64,000 bases of DNA from Anseranas semipalmata (taxonomy: Eukaryota > Chordata > Aves > Anseriformes > Anseranatidae), in NCBI GenBank assembly GCA_013399115.1, contig VXAA01002213.1, positions 682,081 through 746,080 of the forward strand. The letters run 5' to 3'. The notes under the pieces were generated by a model. The model saw only the letters and a program-made list of their open reading frames with translations, ran no database searches and had not been told where the DNA came from. Made by a program: the position numbers and the translations under genes. Positions 10,856 to 24,764 of the stretch are shown in pieces (positions within the stretch are counted from its first letter, which is position 1; every line of letters starts with the position of its first letter).

Positions 10856-13800
10856 CCTCCGGCAGGGATGTGCATTGCGAGTAGTTTCAGGTGCTGTGTT
10901 TGCCCTTGAGTATCCCTTGCTGATTTCTGTTGTCTTGCAAACGTGGTGCAATGCCTTTTCTTCGTGTGCTGCGATGTGAAACCCGACGACTGCCTGTCAG
11001 TCCCCACTGAGGGCTGCAAAGACCCTCGCAGGTAGAAGGGCGGTAGTTTGACTTTGGCAGTCTCCCTTAAAGAAAGTGTATGACAATGGTATTCTGCATC
11101 ATGCACCTTGTCAACAAATTTATCAATTAAGTTTCGAGGCAGAGAAGACATCCTCGGGCGGTATGAGCACCTGCTCTTGCAGCTTTCCCACGCATTCGCT
11201 GCTGGCCACGGTCAGAGACGGGATGTGCTAGCCTGGGTCTGCGGTCTCTCCCTGTACAGCCACCTGCAGGTTATGAAGTATGGCATCTTTATTTCTTCAT
11301 GGTTATGTCAAAAGCCGAGCCAGGTACTTTAATGTTCAGATCACAACTGGATTGAGCAGGGTTAGCAGTTAAGAAAATCTGTATTTAACTTGGTGACTAA
11401 GCGTTACTGGTAGCATCTCACAGGCGTATGATGTTGTAGTTACTTTTGTCCATGGCTCTAAAATCAGGAATGAACCTTCATTTTCATCCACAACAGGCTT
11501 GCACTAGTGTAATCACAATGGGTTGGAGCGTGACCACATGCTCTAAAATTATCAAACTACCACCGCTTACCCCCACCTCTGATTTTTTTGTGTGTGTTGG
11601 TGGTTTTGTTGTTGTTAAGTTGGTGCTTTTTTCTAACGCAGGGATGGCAGATCTAAGGACACGCTTGATGAGTTATATCAGGTCAGACGACAGAGGGCAA
11701 TTCATTAGGTATGGCTCCAAAATCTCTAATGCGGGAGCTGTGCGCTGAGCACTGTGGTGCTAATTTATCCAGTACAGGTGCAAGCACACAATAACACTTC
11801 CATCAGTGAGCTAGCTAGCATTCCTAAAACCTTCAGGTTATAGTGTTAGTTTTGCACAGAAGAGTAGAAAATAGGTTTTCTACAACAGGGCATTAATCCC
11901 AGCTTCCATCTGAACCCGAGCTTCATTCTGAAACTTTTTAAAATGCAGTTATGGCATCAAAAACCTGAAAGTCATTTGAACCAGCAGTGTAAGGTCTGCA
12001 CTTTGGTTCATGTGCCCCATGCTTTTGTAATTCTTTGGGAGGTGCCATACACCTGGATCACTGTACCCTTGAACCAGGGCCTTATTTAAACTAGTTAAAC
12101 CAAACACTGTTGTTCCTTTAAGGGGGTGACTGATTCCTCCCTATTTTAAAACTGTTCCTAAATGATCTATGCAGAAGTAGAAACGTCCTCACAGTCTTTC
12201 GCCCTGCTCTAACAGAACAAACCTAAATAGGAAAGCTGACTTAAGCAATTACAGTTTTGTCAACATTTGGTTTTGTCCTGAATTGGAATGAAAAGGCAGA
12301 ATATCAAACCCTGTCTTGGCACACAGAGTTCCAGAAGTGCTGAAACTTTTTAGTCTGACATCTTTGATTGAAGAAGAACATTTAGACTTTTCTCAAATTG
12401 AAATTCAATTTCCAGGCGGCCAGACCTGAGCTGTTGCAGTGCCTCAGGCAAATGCTGTGGATGGGGGGCACCATGGGATTTGTAGCCTGGCAGGGGAGCC
12501 CAGCCCTGTGAAGGATGGGGACATGAGACAGCTAAACTATGGCTCTCACAAGAAATGGCTCTCAGCACTGTTATTTGAATTGTGGGAAGAATCCACTTTC
12601 ATCAGGAGTCCTTCAGTTGTTTATTTTTTTTTCAAACAATAGAAAATTATCCACATTTAAAGGAGAAAATGATATGTGGATTTAGTAGAGAAAAGGGAAC
12701 ACTTGACCTAAAACACATTCTTGAAAGGTAGAATTAAGAGTTTTGTGCATAACTTAAATAATCATAATAATTGTTTGCTATACTTGATGTGATGTTTATG
12801 TTTTCAGTCAGTTTGACCAGCACTTTTCCATAAAGCATCTCGTCTATTAGATTTTGAGACATTAATGGTAAGGAACACAACTTATTTTCTGTTGCATAAT
12901 TTATGCTGATGTGTTATTACTAATTAAATGCAATAATAATAATGAATGCAGTCCTCAGGCTTGAGTGAACTCGGTGACTTGAACAATTCTGATTGCTTAG
13001 TTTAGACTCCCTGTGTAAGTCTTCGTCTTAAAAAAACCACCTGACATTTCACCCATTTCACCAGTGTTTTCTTCTGAAGTGTTTTGAGTTATCTCACCAG
13101 TAAGGTGGGCAGCAATTGTCTAGGAAAGGGTCTGAGTATTCTTTCCAAAGTGAGAAGCTGCATTGTTGTAGATGTACATCATGCACAATTAGATGTCCTG
13201 AATGCATTAGTTTGGGAGAGGGGAAGAAGCTGTGTTTCATCTCTGTGAGGTTCTTGAATCTAGGAAAAGAGCAGTAGTTGCAAGTGGATTACGTCAACTG
13301 CTTAGCTTGTCTTCTTTATAGGGGAACCTTTCTCTGTGCCTCCTTTCTCTATATCTTCTTCATTTGCTATTTCCAAGCTTAGGAGGAAACGCAGCCCCAC
13401 ACCTTCCATGGTGACTCTGAGCTGTGCATTGTCCTGTGCGATTTTCTCCATGCTGGCTCAGCCAAAACTTGAGGTGGGAAATAGGATAAGAAGGAAGAAA
13501 AAGAATTAATTTGGTGAACTCAGCTTCATTCCTCCAGTCCTTTGCACCAAGTGAGGGAAAAAAAAAGTCTGTGTGAAGGAATTTTCAGGAAATGGGGAAG
13601 GTAGGAAGGGGAATGGGCTGGGTTGGTAGGAAAACATTTTTAGGATGTGTGGAAGCACTGATTTGCAAAAGAAAGAGGGAGGTGTGTTGTGTGGTGCCAT
13701 ATGGATTTTCAGGAGAGAGCCAAATGGCTGTCACTGGCTTCCCCTCCGTCATCTCTTCCCACTGTTCTGCTGCGGTCCCATCACCAGCGAGGAACAGGGA

Positions 13801-14825
13801 CAGCTGAGCCCCCTGTTGGGATTGCAGGGCAGGGCGCTCCGGCCTGGATGGAAGTCAGGCAGAGGGAATCTTTGGTCAGCTCAGCTTTGGGTGATAAATG
13901 AAGAAGCCAAGAGGCAGAGGGAGGCGGGGAGAGAGAGGATGAAAGAGAATCTTGGATGTTTTGTTAATTTAAAAGTGCAGTAACACAGCAGACCCTGTAC
14001 TTGATGTCACCATATGAATTTCAGGCCTTTCCTTCTCAGAGAGCAACAGGGAAAGAAACAAGAAAGGCAGAGGTGACATTTAACCTTTCCCTCCCTAAAG
14101 AGCAGAGGGAAAGGGCTGTCAGATGCAAGGAGGTCAAAGGAGCTCTGACCATTACCACCCACCACTGGGAGAAGGGCTCATCCCTGCTTGTGTTTCGATC
14201 AAGACAAAGATATCTTGATGGAAAGAAAACCCATTACGTTCTCCCTGTAATGGATTTTAAACGTCTTTATTTACCAGCAGCGGCAATAGCTTCCTGTTGG
14301 TATCAAGGCATCACGAGCTAAAGATGAAGGCGTCTCTCAGCTGACGGTGCAGGGGGTCAGGGAATATTTCTCCTGCTCTCTCTGTCTAACTTTGCATAAT
14401 TGACCCAGTGAATTATGGGGGTGAAATGGGGAGATCGCCGTCTTCCAAGGCAGCAAGCACTGTCTGGGCAGGAGACAGCAAGGACCGACACTGTACAGCT
14501 CAGCACAGCAACTTCTGTCTCCTCTTTTAGTATCCACAATATTTAAGCTGCAGAGATATCAACTAAAAAGCAAAATGCTTAACACTAATGTACGTAAGTC
14601 TGCTGCTCTTTGTAAGGCTTTATCTCATCCTCGGCTAGGCCAAATTCTGATCAGTAGAATAAATTGACTCTCTGGCTTGAGAATGCTTGCTGACAAATTG
14701 GAGAAGAAATTAACGTAATGGGTAAGTTTTATTTCCAGCCACCTTTACATGATGAAATGCTATAGCCAGGTCCTGTCCCGCCTTCTCCTGTTAGTTTCTA
14801 AAGATAATTCAGCTACGTTCAGTTT
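10856..14825. other. anonymous sequence; AT-rich block at 12640-12960
   Basis: No gene is recognised. The part from about 12640 to 12960 is AT-rich with several TAAT words and a run of 'aataataataatgaatgc', resembling noncoding regulatory sequence or merely AT-rich DNA. 13840-13960 is purine-rich on the plus strand. Short frames at 13506-14321 have no recognisable content. No interspersed repeat was recognised. Confidence 0.45.
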
Positions 14826-14885
14826 ATCACAGAATTGCTGGGGTTGGAAGGGATCTCTGGAGATCATCTAGTACAGCACTGGGAT
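14826..14885 (-). mobile_element. CR1 3'-tail fragment
   Basis: The plus strand reads 'tcacagaattgctggggtt' followed by 'ggaagggatctctggagatc' and 'atctagt', the antisense of the last roughly 55 bases of an avian CR1. Only the extreme 3' end was inserted or is still recognisable; sequence beyond about 14885 no longer matches. Confidence 0.85.
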
Positions 14886-17800
14886 GTGTTGGAGCAATTT
14901 TTGATGTAGAAGATAAACTAGCAGATTAAAGAGGCTGGGAGCCAGCTACACTGTGCTGCTTTGGTTTGTGGTTAGTAAAGTGTAGGTTTCCCTGTCACAT
15001 ATCCCCCACTTTGTTTAGAAAAGAAAAGAAAAATGCTGGCTTTACCAAAAGCTCAAGCCAAACATTGACTGAGATAGGAGAAGATGCACGTACTGGCAGT
15101 TAGCCAAACCTGGTCCCACAATGTCCCCAGCTTCCCAAAACTTTTCCCATTTTCATGACGGTAATTAGGTCCTCACCTGAGGTAGCTATTCCCACAATCA
15201 CATTTTCTGTACTTACACAACCTTTCCCAAGGCCACGTGTGGGGCACAAAGGGAGCCTGTGTTCCTTTTGTCTTCCTTGGCAGTCTGGGGAGGAGGGCAA
15301 CCTCTGGGCCTCCTCACACAAGGCTTTTGTCTTTGACCCCCCTGCAATCCTGGAAAGCTCCACCGTCAGGTTTATTTTCCCTGGGCATGTGAATTCCTTA
15401 ACTAGTGTACAGCTGACAACAGGAAATGACCCAAATCATGGCATTTCACTGGAAAAAACTCCAAAGCCTTTCACAGTTTCACAACTGTGCCAATCTGCAG
15501 ATGCTCAAAAGTGATGAATAAGAACCCCTAAAAATCATAACACTGATCAGCTTAAAAGTCATTACTTACTTTTTTTTTTTTAGTAATTAAATTTGTGGGT
15601 TCTTTTCACTTCTCTTGTGGTTTTTGAGTCTTCAGGGCTCTGGACATGGGTCACATTTTCAAGCTTTTGTTGTTCACAGCAATTCATGTCTGGAAAGGTA
15701 TTTATTTTTTAACTGAAAGCTGTGATTTGCACGCATAACAGCAGAACTCCGAAAGGAGTCATGGATCAACACAAAACATCCTGACACTCACAGCAGTTGC
15801 TGGAGTTGGTAATATGGATTCATTACTGCTGTTCTGGTGGCTTCTTTGAAACCAGTAAGCATGTTTTTAAGGGTGTTAGAAATTCAAACAGAAAAAAAAA
15901 ATCTCAATAAAAGAAGCCAGTAGCAAATAACCGGTCTGCTATGACAAAGATGGATCTTAAACAGCGTAAGGATTTGTGGGAGATTATTTTTCATGGGGTA
16001 TGTGCTAGTGATCTCTTTGGTGCTTGCATCCCTGAGGAGGATATGTACATCCTCTAAAGTGTTCCTGGAGATATTTGCTGTGAATTCATGCAAGAATTCA
16101 CAAAGTTTAGCATCAATTTTCTTTAGCTCCAAGCAACCTCTCAGATGCATTTCACTTGCATTATAAGAATTGTAAAAGGCAGTGGCCACTCAATGAACCT
16201 GGAGGGCTGGAGGCGGGGGGGAGTGGGTATTTGTTTTTTCCCGCTGCTAAAGACAAGGGCTTCCTAATTTAAAAGGTCCAAAACCAGCTGAAGAAGAAAA
16301 GAAAAAGCCTATGGGACATGCAGCAAAAAGTCCTCTGAGAAGACCCAGTGCCTTAAGAAAGACCCTTTGAATGATCAATTCCCTTATGTTGTTCATTGAT
16401 TTTCTCCTGGTTTTCCCTTATCTTTCCTTTCCTGTTGATATCTCTTTAATTGATTCCTGATTACAGATTACACCAGTTACAAACTGTTATTTGTCAAACA
16501 ATGGAGCCAGGCTTTTCACTGCGGCTCGGGGAAATGCATGCAGCTCTTGATAATTTCGGGAGGTTCAAACCGAGCAAGCTGTAGAGAACGTAAGATGATC
16601 TGGTGGTAATTGGTAAAGAAGGAGTCTGCACAGACTCTTCTCCAAGCAACTACCTTGTTTACACTCTCTGGCCTTTATACTGCCAGGTAATCCTGTATCC
16701 TGCAAGAATTACAATGCAGTAGAATCTGCAACTGAGTTCAAAATGTGCTTCTCCGACTCATTATCAACTCCAGCTCTGTTTGCAATGCTTAGCATATAAA
16801 TTATTTAAATTAAACTAACTACATAAATTATTCAAGTTTTTTTCCCCCTTATCTTTAACAGACACTGCAGAAAGTTCAGTACTGGTGGTGTTACAGTTCG
16901 TTGCCAGTCAGATAGGAGTGCCAAAGGTATCTCACAACATTGGCAGCGCCCAAATGACCATGAGACTCTGAGGACACAGCTACCAAAAGCTGACACAGTG
17001 ACACTGGAACACCAGGGTAAATAAGGAGATAGCTGCAAGCAAATTACAGGCGAGATGTTTGTTCTGGAATGGGTACAAGCTAATCCTGTTAAATGCTTTC
17101 TGTTCTGCCTTTGGATGCCACCAGGGCTTGTTGCTCATGTCGTGGAGAACTCAAGGTGCCCAACAGCCATGTTGTGAGCGAGCCTAGTGCAGTGTCAAGG
17201 GACTCTCCCCTTACAAGGCATCATCCTGACCTTGGTCCCCTCTGCCCTGGTGAGGTACTTATGAGGATAAGCAGGAATAGTGTCTTGATCTTTACTGTCT
17301 TTTCCTTTCCTGTTGTGTTTGGTACGAACTTCATAGCCCAAGTCCTCAGTGGCTGGAATGAAGCTCTGACTTGAAGGCACATGCAAGCAGATTGTTTCTT
17401 TAGGGCTTCAGCCAGACATCTGGTTTAGTTGCCTGGAGAAGGCAGGTACAGTTCACAACTCCAAGAGAGCAATGAACTAGTGACCCTGCTTTACAGGCAG
17501 GGCTGTCAGAGGCTGGTTCCTAGGCAGTCATAGGAGAGAGCCAGCAGTGAAGTGTAATTGTAATAGCAAACCTGAACAGAGCCCGTTGTTTCGGTGGAAC
17601 CTGTCTGAGTTGTTCTTTATACATAGATTGTTTCTTTCATGTTTTATTCTTTCCATTTTGTTAATTTCACATTTCAAATATGATTTAAGAAAACAATTTC
17701 CACCAGGTCTCCGGATTTTGCTCTGATTGATTTGTAAATCTGTGAGGACATGGTTGAGTTACATTTCTGGCTGTGCCCAGACGTTATGATACATCGCAGC

Positions 17801-20125
17801 TGTGGGGTTTGGGGGGCCATATTTCAGCTGTAGAGAAACAGATAAATTATTTTGTTCTTCACAGTCCCCATTGACCATCCATGTGATGGTCCAATACTGG
17901 TCTAAACGAAGCAAAACAAAAGCCAAGATACCGATGGCCACCTGTTTAGTATTGAGTTAATATAGCTATTGAGGGCTGCTATCAATCCAGGGTGCAGGGC
18001 AGTAAGATAGCGAGATATATGATGAATACATTAACTCATTTGAAGAATATGTGGATGGCCATGGCATGATCCTTGTTGAAGGGAGAGGGAAATACATCTC
18101 ATATAGCGGAAGGACATGATGTTAAGAGAGACCTGCTGAGACAAGTTGTGTTGTATAAGAGTAGCGTCCCCTTCATCACTTGGCTCAAAGCATCCTCCAG
18201 AACAGGCAGCGGTGCCACCAGCGAGGGGGTACGGCCTGTTTAGCCACTTCAGTGAATTTGAACCTGCTAGAAAGGCAGGCCCGAGACTTGAGTGATTTGA
18301 ATATGATGGAGGGAGCAGACTGAAACCCTTGTGGTTTCATGGCGAGTCTTGTAATACTTGGTGTTTTCCAATTACCCTCAGCCTTTGAAAGTGTTTGCAT
18401 GTATAACAGGTTGCTCTTCTTTCCTTTAAAAAGAATGAAGGAGTACATCTTGATCACAGAGTTGTGGAGAAAAGCTGGCAAACCTGAACCCTCAAGGCAC
18501 AGAGGAGCAGAAAGAAAACAAAATTACCCAAAGTAATTCTTAACAAAACAAAGCAGAACAAAAACCATTTTAATCCATTCTCATGATTCATGGCAAACAG
18601 GGAGAACAGACACTCATATCTCATTTTTCAGCAGTTTGGGTCTGCTGAAAATACAAGCAGGTGAGAGATATGTCATATTCATTAAAGATGGATGTGGCAT
18701 GCTTCTTTCTTTTTAGGCCACCAAGAGATGACATTCTGTGTGTGGTGATAACTAAGAGGATAAGACTGTGTTTCTATTGGTTTCATGCTTGCCTGTATTG
18801 GACTAGATAGACGTAATCACCCTGGAGATATTGTATTTACTTCTCCTTCCTTATTTACTTTGTTTCTTTTATTTCACTTTAGGGGACTGGGCTGGAATTG
18901 ACATTTCTTTCTCTTCAGCAGCCGCCTCCTCTCTCAATGCTGGGTCTCTGGGCACTGAGTTAAGCCAGACAGTGGAATGGACCTGCTGTAAATAGTGTTG
19001 ATAAATTGGGTAGATAACACAGCATGGCCTGGTTTACCCCAGTGCACAGAGTAATAAAAAGGAGCTTCCGCCTCTGAAAGGTCATTGTATTGACAAGGGG
19101 AACGTTTGTGGGAATGGCAGTTGTGAGACGCTTGTCACTAAAGCCACTGTTGGCAGGAGATGCTGAAGGGATTATGCTTAGGCCTGTTCCTCCCCACCCT
19201 TGCCCTTAAGGTCATCTGATTTAACTCGTGCTGAGCATGACCCAGGAGGTGAGGGTCCTTGGTGCAAAACAGCTCTGAGTACCCAGGTTCCCCAAAACTG
19301 TCATGAACTGACTAAGCCCCAGATGGCCAAGTGTATGGGAGCTTTTCCAACATGGACCAGTTGGGTAGACCCCCACCTAGGACTACCCCAGCAGTCCTTA
19401 AATGTTTTGTCACCTTACCCTGTACAGCCATGAGGCCTTAATGAGAGAGATGGGGTGGGGTTACCAATAGGACACAATTCTCCCAATAGTTCAATGGTAT
19501 AATGTGGTAATGCAAAAATGGACCCTTTTTATTCTGTGTTTCTGTAATCTCAATTCATGCAAGAGGCAGAGGAGAGGAGTGTAATAGCCATCAGACAATC
19601 CACCTGGTAGATATCCCTGAAACATCATTTTGAAGGTGCAAGAACACTCATGGGGCACAAACATTGAGAACTTGTGTCATGTGCATCCATCACACAGCAG
19701 GCACAACAGAGATCAGCCAAAGGAATAGGTCCAATGGATAATTAGAAGGGTATCTGAGTCTCAGAACACTTTGAGGAAGCTTAGCCCCAGAAAGCTGGTC
19801 CTGAAAAACCATACCTTCCCCTTCGAGCAGTCACAGCAAACGTTGTGTATTCATAGCCACCAAACCAGAGATGGTAGGACAGAGGGCACAGTTGGGTTGA
19901 CAAGTGTCCACAAATAACAGCACATGGAAAGATCTCTGAGGCTTTGACTAGACTTGCAGTCTTCTTCATGTCACAATACCCGTAAACAGCCTTCCAGTTA
20001 ACGTAGCCTATATCGGGACTGGAAATGCAAGTCTAAACAAGGTCTCATTGGGAAGCAAGGCATACAGCCTACCAGCTGAATGCAACGGCCCATGCCAATT
20101 GGCACCAGGATGTGATATGATTACA
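14886..20125. other. anonymous unique sequence, no gene seen
   Basis: Long unique sequence without a recognised repeat apart from a T-run at 15571-15581. Minus-strand frame 15884-16189 (101 codons) and plus-strand frame 15155-15514 (119 codons) contain no domain I know and no clear exon boundaries. Nothing here supports a gene call. Confidence 0.5.
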
Positions 20126-20127
20126 TA

Positions 20128-20292
20128 AGAACTGTCATTCTGTGTCATATCAAAGGCCCATCTAGTCCAATAGCCTTCCCTGGCATTGGCCAGTAGAGCA
20201 TGCTTAGGAAAACTACCAGAACAACGTGTCTGTACAATGATTTTTTGCCCCAGTTGCTCTTCCAGCCTCCAGCACTCCAGAGCCTATGGGAT
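20128..20292 (-). mobile_element. old CR1/L3-like LINE tail
   Basis: The plus strand reads 'aagaactgtcattctgtgtc', then 'aaaggcccatctagtcca', then 'attggccagtagagc', matching in order a very common amniote repeat whose antisense begins 'aagaac..ccatactgggtc..accaaaggtccatctag'. I regard that family as an ancient CR1-clade LINE 3' region. Divergence is high, consistent with an insertion from early reptile evolution. The exact subfamily name is not claimed. Confidence 0.65.
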
Positions 20293-21599
20293 TCCTAAAC
20301 AGAACTTGTACATAAAGCACTTTGAACATTAATGAGACAGTATCCATAAAGTGAAGGCACTGCTACTTGGTGGGGGAAAGCATTTGTTCTCCCCAAAGAA
20401 GTTAAACAAGTATGACGAAGTATTGATTATATCATTTTATTTCAAGAGTGATGCCCGTGGTGTATTAGAAAAGGGAGTATTTCTACAGCACAGTGAGTTT
20501 CTTAGCTCTGCAATGTATTGTACTGCCCTAATGATATTATACCAGAGGTGATTTTCTGAACGAGGGGAGCAGTGGGTTTGCCACTTTCTCTGTCTTTCGA
20601 CTGCTTCCTTGGCTACGATATTGGTTTAATGGTAGATTCCAGCAGCACTCGGCCAGCTCCCAGATAAATGTTGAACTCTCTGCTGAGTTTTTTATAAATC
20701 AGAATGAGGTTTTGGGGACGTTCCTATTTTGCATTCAGAATTGGCCCATACAGAGGACCGGAGTTTGATGGATCATCAATTTGTGTCATTTGCTACCATT
20801 TCAAATGTAAAGTGACACAGATTTGGAAACCTCAGCTAAATGGGGAATTGTGGGGAAAGGGCAGAGTCTGGCCAGAGTGTGAAATTGGAATGCCTTGGGA
20901 AGATGACAGCAAACTGGCTCAGGGGAAGTCCAAATAAGCCCCCAAACACAGCCTTTGAGAAGGCGATCTAATGATTTAATACTCCCGTTCCTGGGAAGTG
21001 GTTTCATGAAGCCTGGACTGGCAATCCTTGCTTTGGCCATACACCACCGTCTTCCAGGGATCCAAGACCAGCTCATTAGATGGCAAGATTTGCGCTCCTT
21101 GCAAGAAGCTGGTCCCCATCCAGTTCTGACAGTCTCAGCCAGCTTGTGCCATCTGGCTGGGACCTCTCCCCAAACGCACAGCAAAGCCTTTCGCAGAGCC
21201 CAGAGGGCTGCAAATGCTGGTCGCCGTAACGTGTAGCAGCTTCTAGCTCCAGTGGCAGACCACGTTGTCACAGATGTTGCTGAGGTCCATTGTCACTGCT
21301 GGAAAGCAGAAAATGATTCAGCGATCACAAAATAAGAACAGAATCAGAAAAGTAGAGTAGATAACCACCCCCTAATGTTCCCCCTCCTGCCCCTGAATGC
21401 AAAATGCTGCCCTAGAACAGCAGGATGACCCAGGCCTGAGTTCCTCTGAGGTGTAGTTACTTGCCAGCAGTCTTGCAGGAGGCTCTGGGCTCTGACCGCT
21501 GATGGGAAGCGAGATAATAGGGCCCTCAGCAGCTCACCCGCGCCTTAGCCTTGTCCACTGGGCAGGTATGGGCTAACGCACTCGGCTCCTATTGCTAAG
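20293..21599. other. anonymous unique sequence, no gene seen
   Basis: Frames of 156 codons (20801-21271, minus) and 93 codons (20955-21236, plus) overlap antisense to each other. Their composition (rich in W, R, C) is not that of a known domain. No supporting splice structure is evident. Confidence 0.5.
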
Positions 21600-22110
21600 C
21601 AAGTTGGGGTTATAAACATGATTTTCATAATTGGGTTTTAACATACATAGAAACCACCCAGCAGCGATAATAGCTTTGCACCAGAAGAGCCTTAAGACGG
21701 AGGAGAGCAGCTCCTCTGAAGTGTTAAGAATCCCAGCACATTTATCTTAATAAGTTTTATTACAGCCTGCCAGTTTAAACCTAATGACTAATTTATCGTA
21801 TAAAATACCAGCAATATATTTTTTGATTTTGCTAATTAATTATCTCAAACAAAGGTGATATTTATAAAACTGTCCAGAAATGGTATGTGCATTAAAATTG
21901 CCTTGCAGCAGGAGATGAAATTATTACTAATATGGGATCAAATTATTACTGTATTGACTTAGTTACTTTATTACCTCATAATGGATTTCTTCATTATTTT
22001 CCCCGGGATTGTAGCATTCATGATTGCATTAAAGTCTGTTAATCTATGCAAATATCATTAGGAGCTACTAATAACCACGGCAACTTTCTTCAATTTCAAG
22101 GAATGTGGTA
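21600..22110. promoter_or_regulatory. candidate conserved noncoding enhancer block
   Basis: About 500 bases of AT-rich, repeat-free sequence contain densely spaced developmental-factor words: TAATTAATTA at 21833-21842 (homeodomain), AACAAAG at 21848-21854 (SOX/TCF type), and ATGCAAAT at 22046-22053 (POU octamer). Several 'attatta' and 'cattaa' words also occur. Neighbouring sequence is less AT-rich. This texture is typical of deeply conserved vertebrate enhancers in gene deserts. Conservation itself is not visible here, so function is inferred. Confidence 0.4.
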
Positions 22111-22980
22111 AGTACTCTCAACACATTGTTATGTTCTGTTAGTGTGATGGGATTAACTCAGCCCCTGAGTCCTTGGGACAGTGGGTGGGCAGCAGATCCC
22201 TTTGAGCCTTTTCTTTCGTAAGGATAGACAAGGTGGAGAGTGGGAATTTGCTCTTCTGCTTAGGAGGTGGGACAATGCTCAGCTCTGCCACCCTGCCTGA
22301 TGTCAACCAGGTCGTCTGTTAGCTTGCCAAAGGGCCGTGTCACATACCTTCTCCCTTATTTTCCAACCCTGCTGCTTGTCCTCAAAAGCAGTGACCCAGA
22401 CACGAGCACACGTTTTCAAACCGCAGTGGGAAAGAGTGGTTTTCTGGAGGTCAGGGGACGGGGTGATGGCTTTTCTAAGTGCAGGACAAGGCAGAAGCTG
22501 CCATTTCAGAGTAGCTGCATTTTCAGTACTGGGCACGGCTTGTGAGTATCCTGTGTGTGATGTAATGCCTTCATGCCGATGTTTCAGAGGTGTTCAACAG
22601 ACCATTTTCAAGAAGGCTGAGTTTGCTGCAGAGCTGTGAGTGTGTGCCTGTGTGTGTCTGTGTATCGACCGCTTTAAAAAAAAATGCAGACAAATATTAA
22701 GCCTTGAATGTTTCCCTTTCCAACAGCACTAAAAACCAAAAGATGGATGCAGAATTAGAAAAATAGGTAAGGGGAGTTAGGTATGCAATAATAGATATAC
22801 ATCTGTTGAATGGTATAACTATTTATCTCTATTAGAGATTAGTCCAATTTCACATTTCCTTTTCTTAGATAATGAGGTTATAGACACCTTTGTAGTAAGG
22901 CACACAAAATTAAATAGAAGAAAATCAGGTTAAATTGGATTGCTGAGTGACAAGGACAGAATTTCACCCCCTTACCTATA
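22111..22980. other. anonymous unique sequence, no gene seen
   Basis: A TG-rich run lies at about 22636-22666 and an A-run near 22676-22684. Short frames at 22267-22639 overlap antisense and lack recognisable domains. Confidence 0.5.
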
Positions 22981-23008
22981 TCTGTCTGTCTGCCTATCTG
23001 TCTGTCTA
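22981..23008. repeat. (TCTG)n imperfect microsatellite
   Basis: Six to seven TCTG units with one interruption (TGCCTATC). Confidence 0.85.
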
Positions 23009-23790
23009 AATGATCTAGATCCATAGCTTAGTCTCAGGCAAGACAATCCTGACAGCAACTTTACAGCAATGATTTCTAACTGATCAGTGCTATATTATTC
23101 CTGCAATATTGGGGCTTACATTGGGCTCTCGTGTCATTTCTGAATGGCACCTGAAGCCTCCTCTTCAAATTGACCTTAGACGGAAATCAGTTTACGTCCA
23201 ATTATAAGAGCTACTGAACTCTGGGTGCCCTTGTTTTGCTCCATCAGCATGTGTGCCACAGCTGAGAGGTAGACAGGCTTTGAAAATGTTAAAGGCTTCA
23301 GTTTTTGACACAAAAGCTGCATTCTGAACTATAAACAAGCAAAACAGGGCTGAGATGGTGGTGAGCAATCCCGCAGCCCCAGGGGCTCCTAGAATCCCCC
23401 TCTTCTCCTTTAAACAGAAGCTAGAGTCTTCCTTCCAAAATCTGTTAAAAAAATAATAAAAAAAAAAGTAGAAAACCCTACATTACCGTGGTGTCAGAGT
23501 AAACCAGTGTTGGATTCGGCATTTGCACCTCTGTAAATGGATTAACAAAATGTGATTGTTTGGTGTTTGGCTGTCAATCTGCATTTGGCTCAGAGGGGAT
23601 AATTTTAACTCAGAACGTGTTAAAAAGTAATTCCGTAGATGGAAGCAGTCTTGGACCCTGTGAAACTTTCAGCTTTTGTGCTGATGAGCTGACCTTGTTT
23701 TGTTAAATAAAAGACTCCCAAAACAGTGCTCAGGAAGGGAAAAAAGCAGGGTGAATCCAGAAAAGCACATTATTTCTTGTGTATTCTTTC
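23009..23790. other. anonymous unique sequence, no gene seen
   Basis: No gene or interspersed repeat was recognised. A short A-rich run occurs at about 23446-23468. Confidence 0.5.
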
Positions 23791-23848
23791 TATTTATTTT
23801 TTTTTTGCTTTCTTTTTTTTTTCTTTCCCCCCCCTTTTTTTTTTTCTT
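23791..23848. repeat. polypyrimidine low-complexity tract
   Basis: T-runs are broken by a run of C (about 23827-23834). The overlapping frame (YFFFAFFFFSFPPLFFFL) is an artefact of this tract. Confidence 0.85.
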
Positions 23849-24764
23849 AAAGATGAGTGGCTATCCTTCATGGTGATAGGGAAAAATAAAGGAGGAAGCA
23901 AGCCCAGGAGAAATGTGAGCAGTAAATTAGATGGATTGGTTGAAGCTGTTATGCATTAATTGCATTTCAGGATCACCTGGGCCCCCTCTCCAGCAGGCAG
24001 CAGAGCCCCTCTCTGCTGGGCACTCCGCAAGCGCTGAACAAAGGATGGCAACAAAGCACGTTAGCAGTCATATCGAGGGTCTCTCCGGCTGGTTTCCTTT
24101 TCCCAGCCCGTTGCGAAAGACAAGCTCATTAATTCTCTGAGTTTAGACAGGTTCTGTCAGTCAAGACTCTTTCATAAAACCGCTGAGCGAACCTCCCATC
24201 TCGAACTGGTTGGGAGTTTTGAGGCTAGAAACAAAGGGGTTTTGTTTGCTTGTTTTTCACCGGACAAGGGTCTTTTTTGGCAAAAAAACAAAAAAACAAA
24301 AAAAAAAAACACGTAGGTGAACCCTGCTAAGATAGCTGGTGAGATTCAGACATGAGGAGCCAGACATGGTAGTAGGGTAAATATCTACCAATTGCTACCT
24401 GAGGCATCAGCTTGGAAGCAGATGGGTCCCACCAGAGAGTAGTTTGTCCCCCTGTGCTCTACACCTCTTATATGCCAGGCAGAGAGCGCACCAGTTTAAC
24501 TCAAAATGGGATCTGAAGGCATCTGCCTTGGACTGACGGGAAAGCAGAAGGCAAGGCTTTCTCCTTATTACTTAAATCGGGCTTCTTTGGAGTGGCTGAC
24601 ATCAGTTCTGAAGAGCTTGATGCCCGCTAATAAGAGGCTTGCTTGGGTTTCTGGCTTGCAGTCTAGCTGGGTGCCTTTAATGCAATTTGGTACTTAGGAA
24701 GAGTCTGTATTCTAGTGATGATCCCAAAGCTGTCATCTTGAGCCCATCTCAAATAGCAGTGGGG
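23849..24764. other. anonymous sequence with an A-rich run
   Basis: (CAAAAAAA)n occupies 24281-24310. No gene or interspersed repeat was recognised. Confidence 0.5.

Noticed and set aside
20801..21271. 156-codon minus-strand frame
   Set aside because: No recognisable domain, antisense to another open frame, and no splice or promoter evidence.
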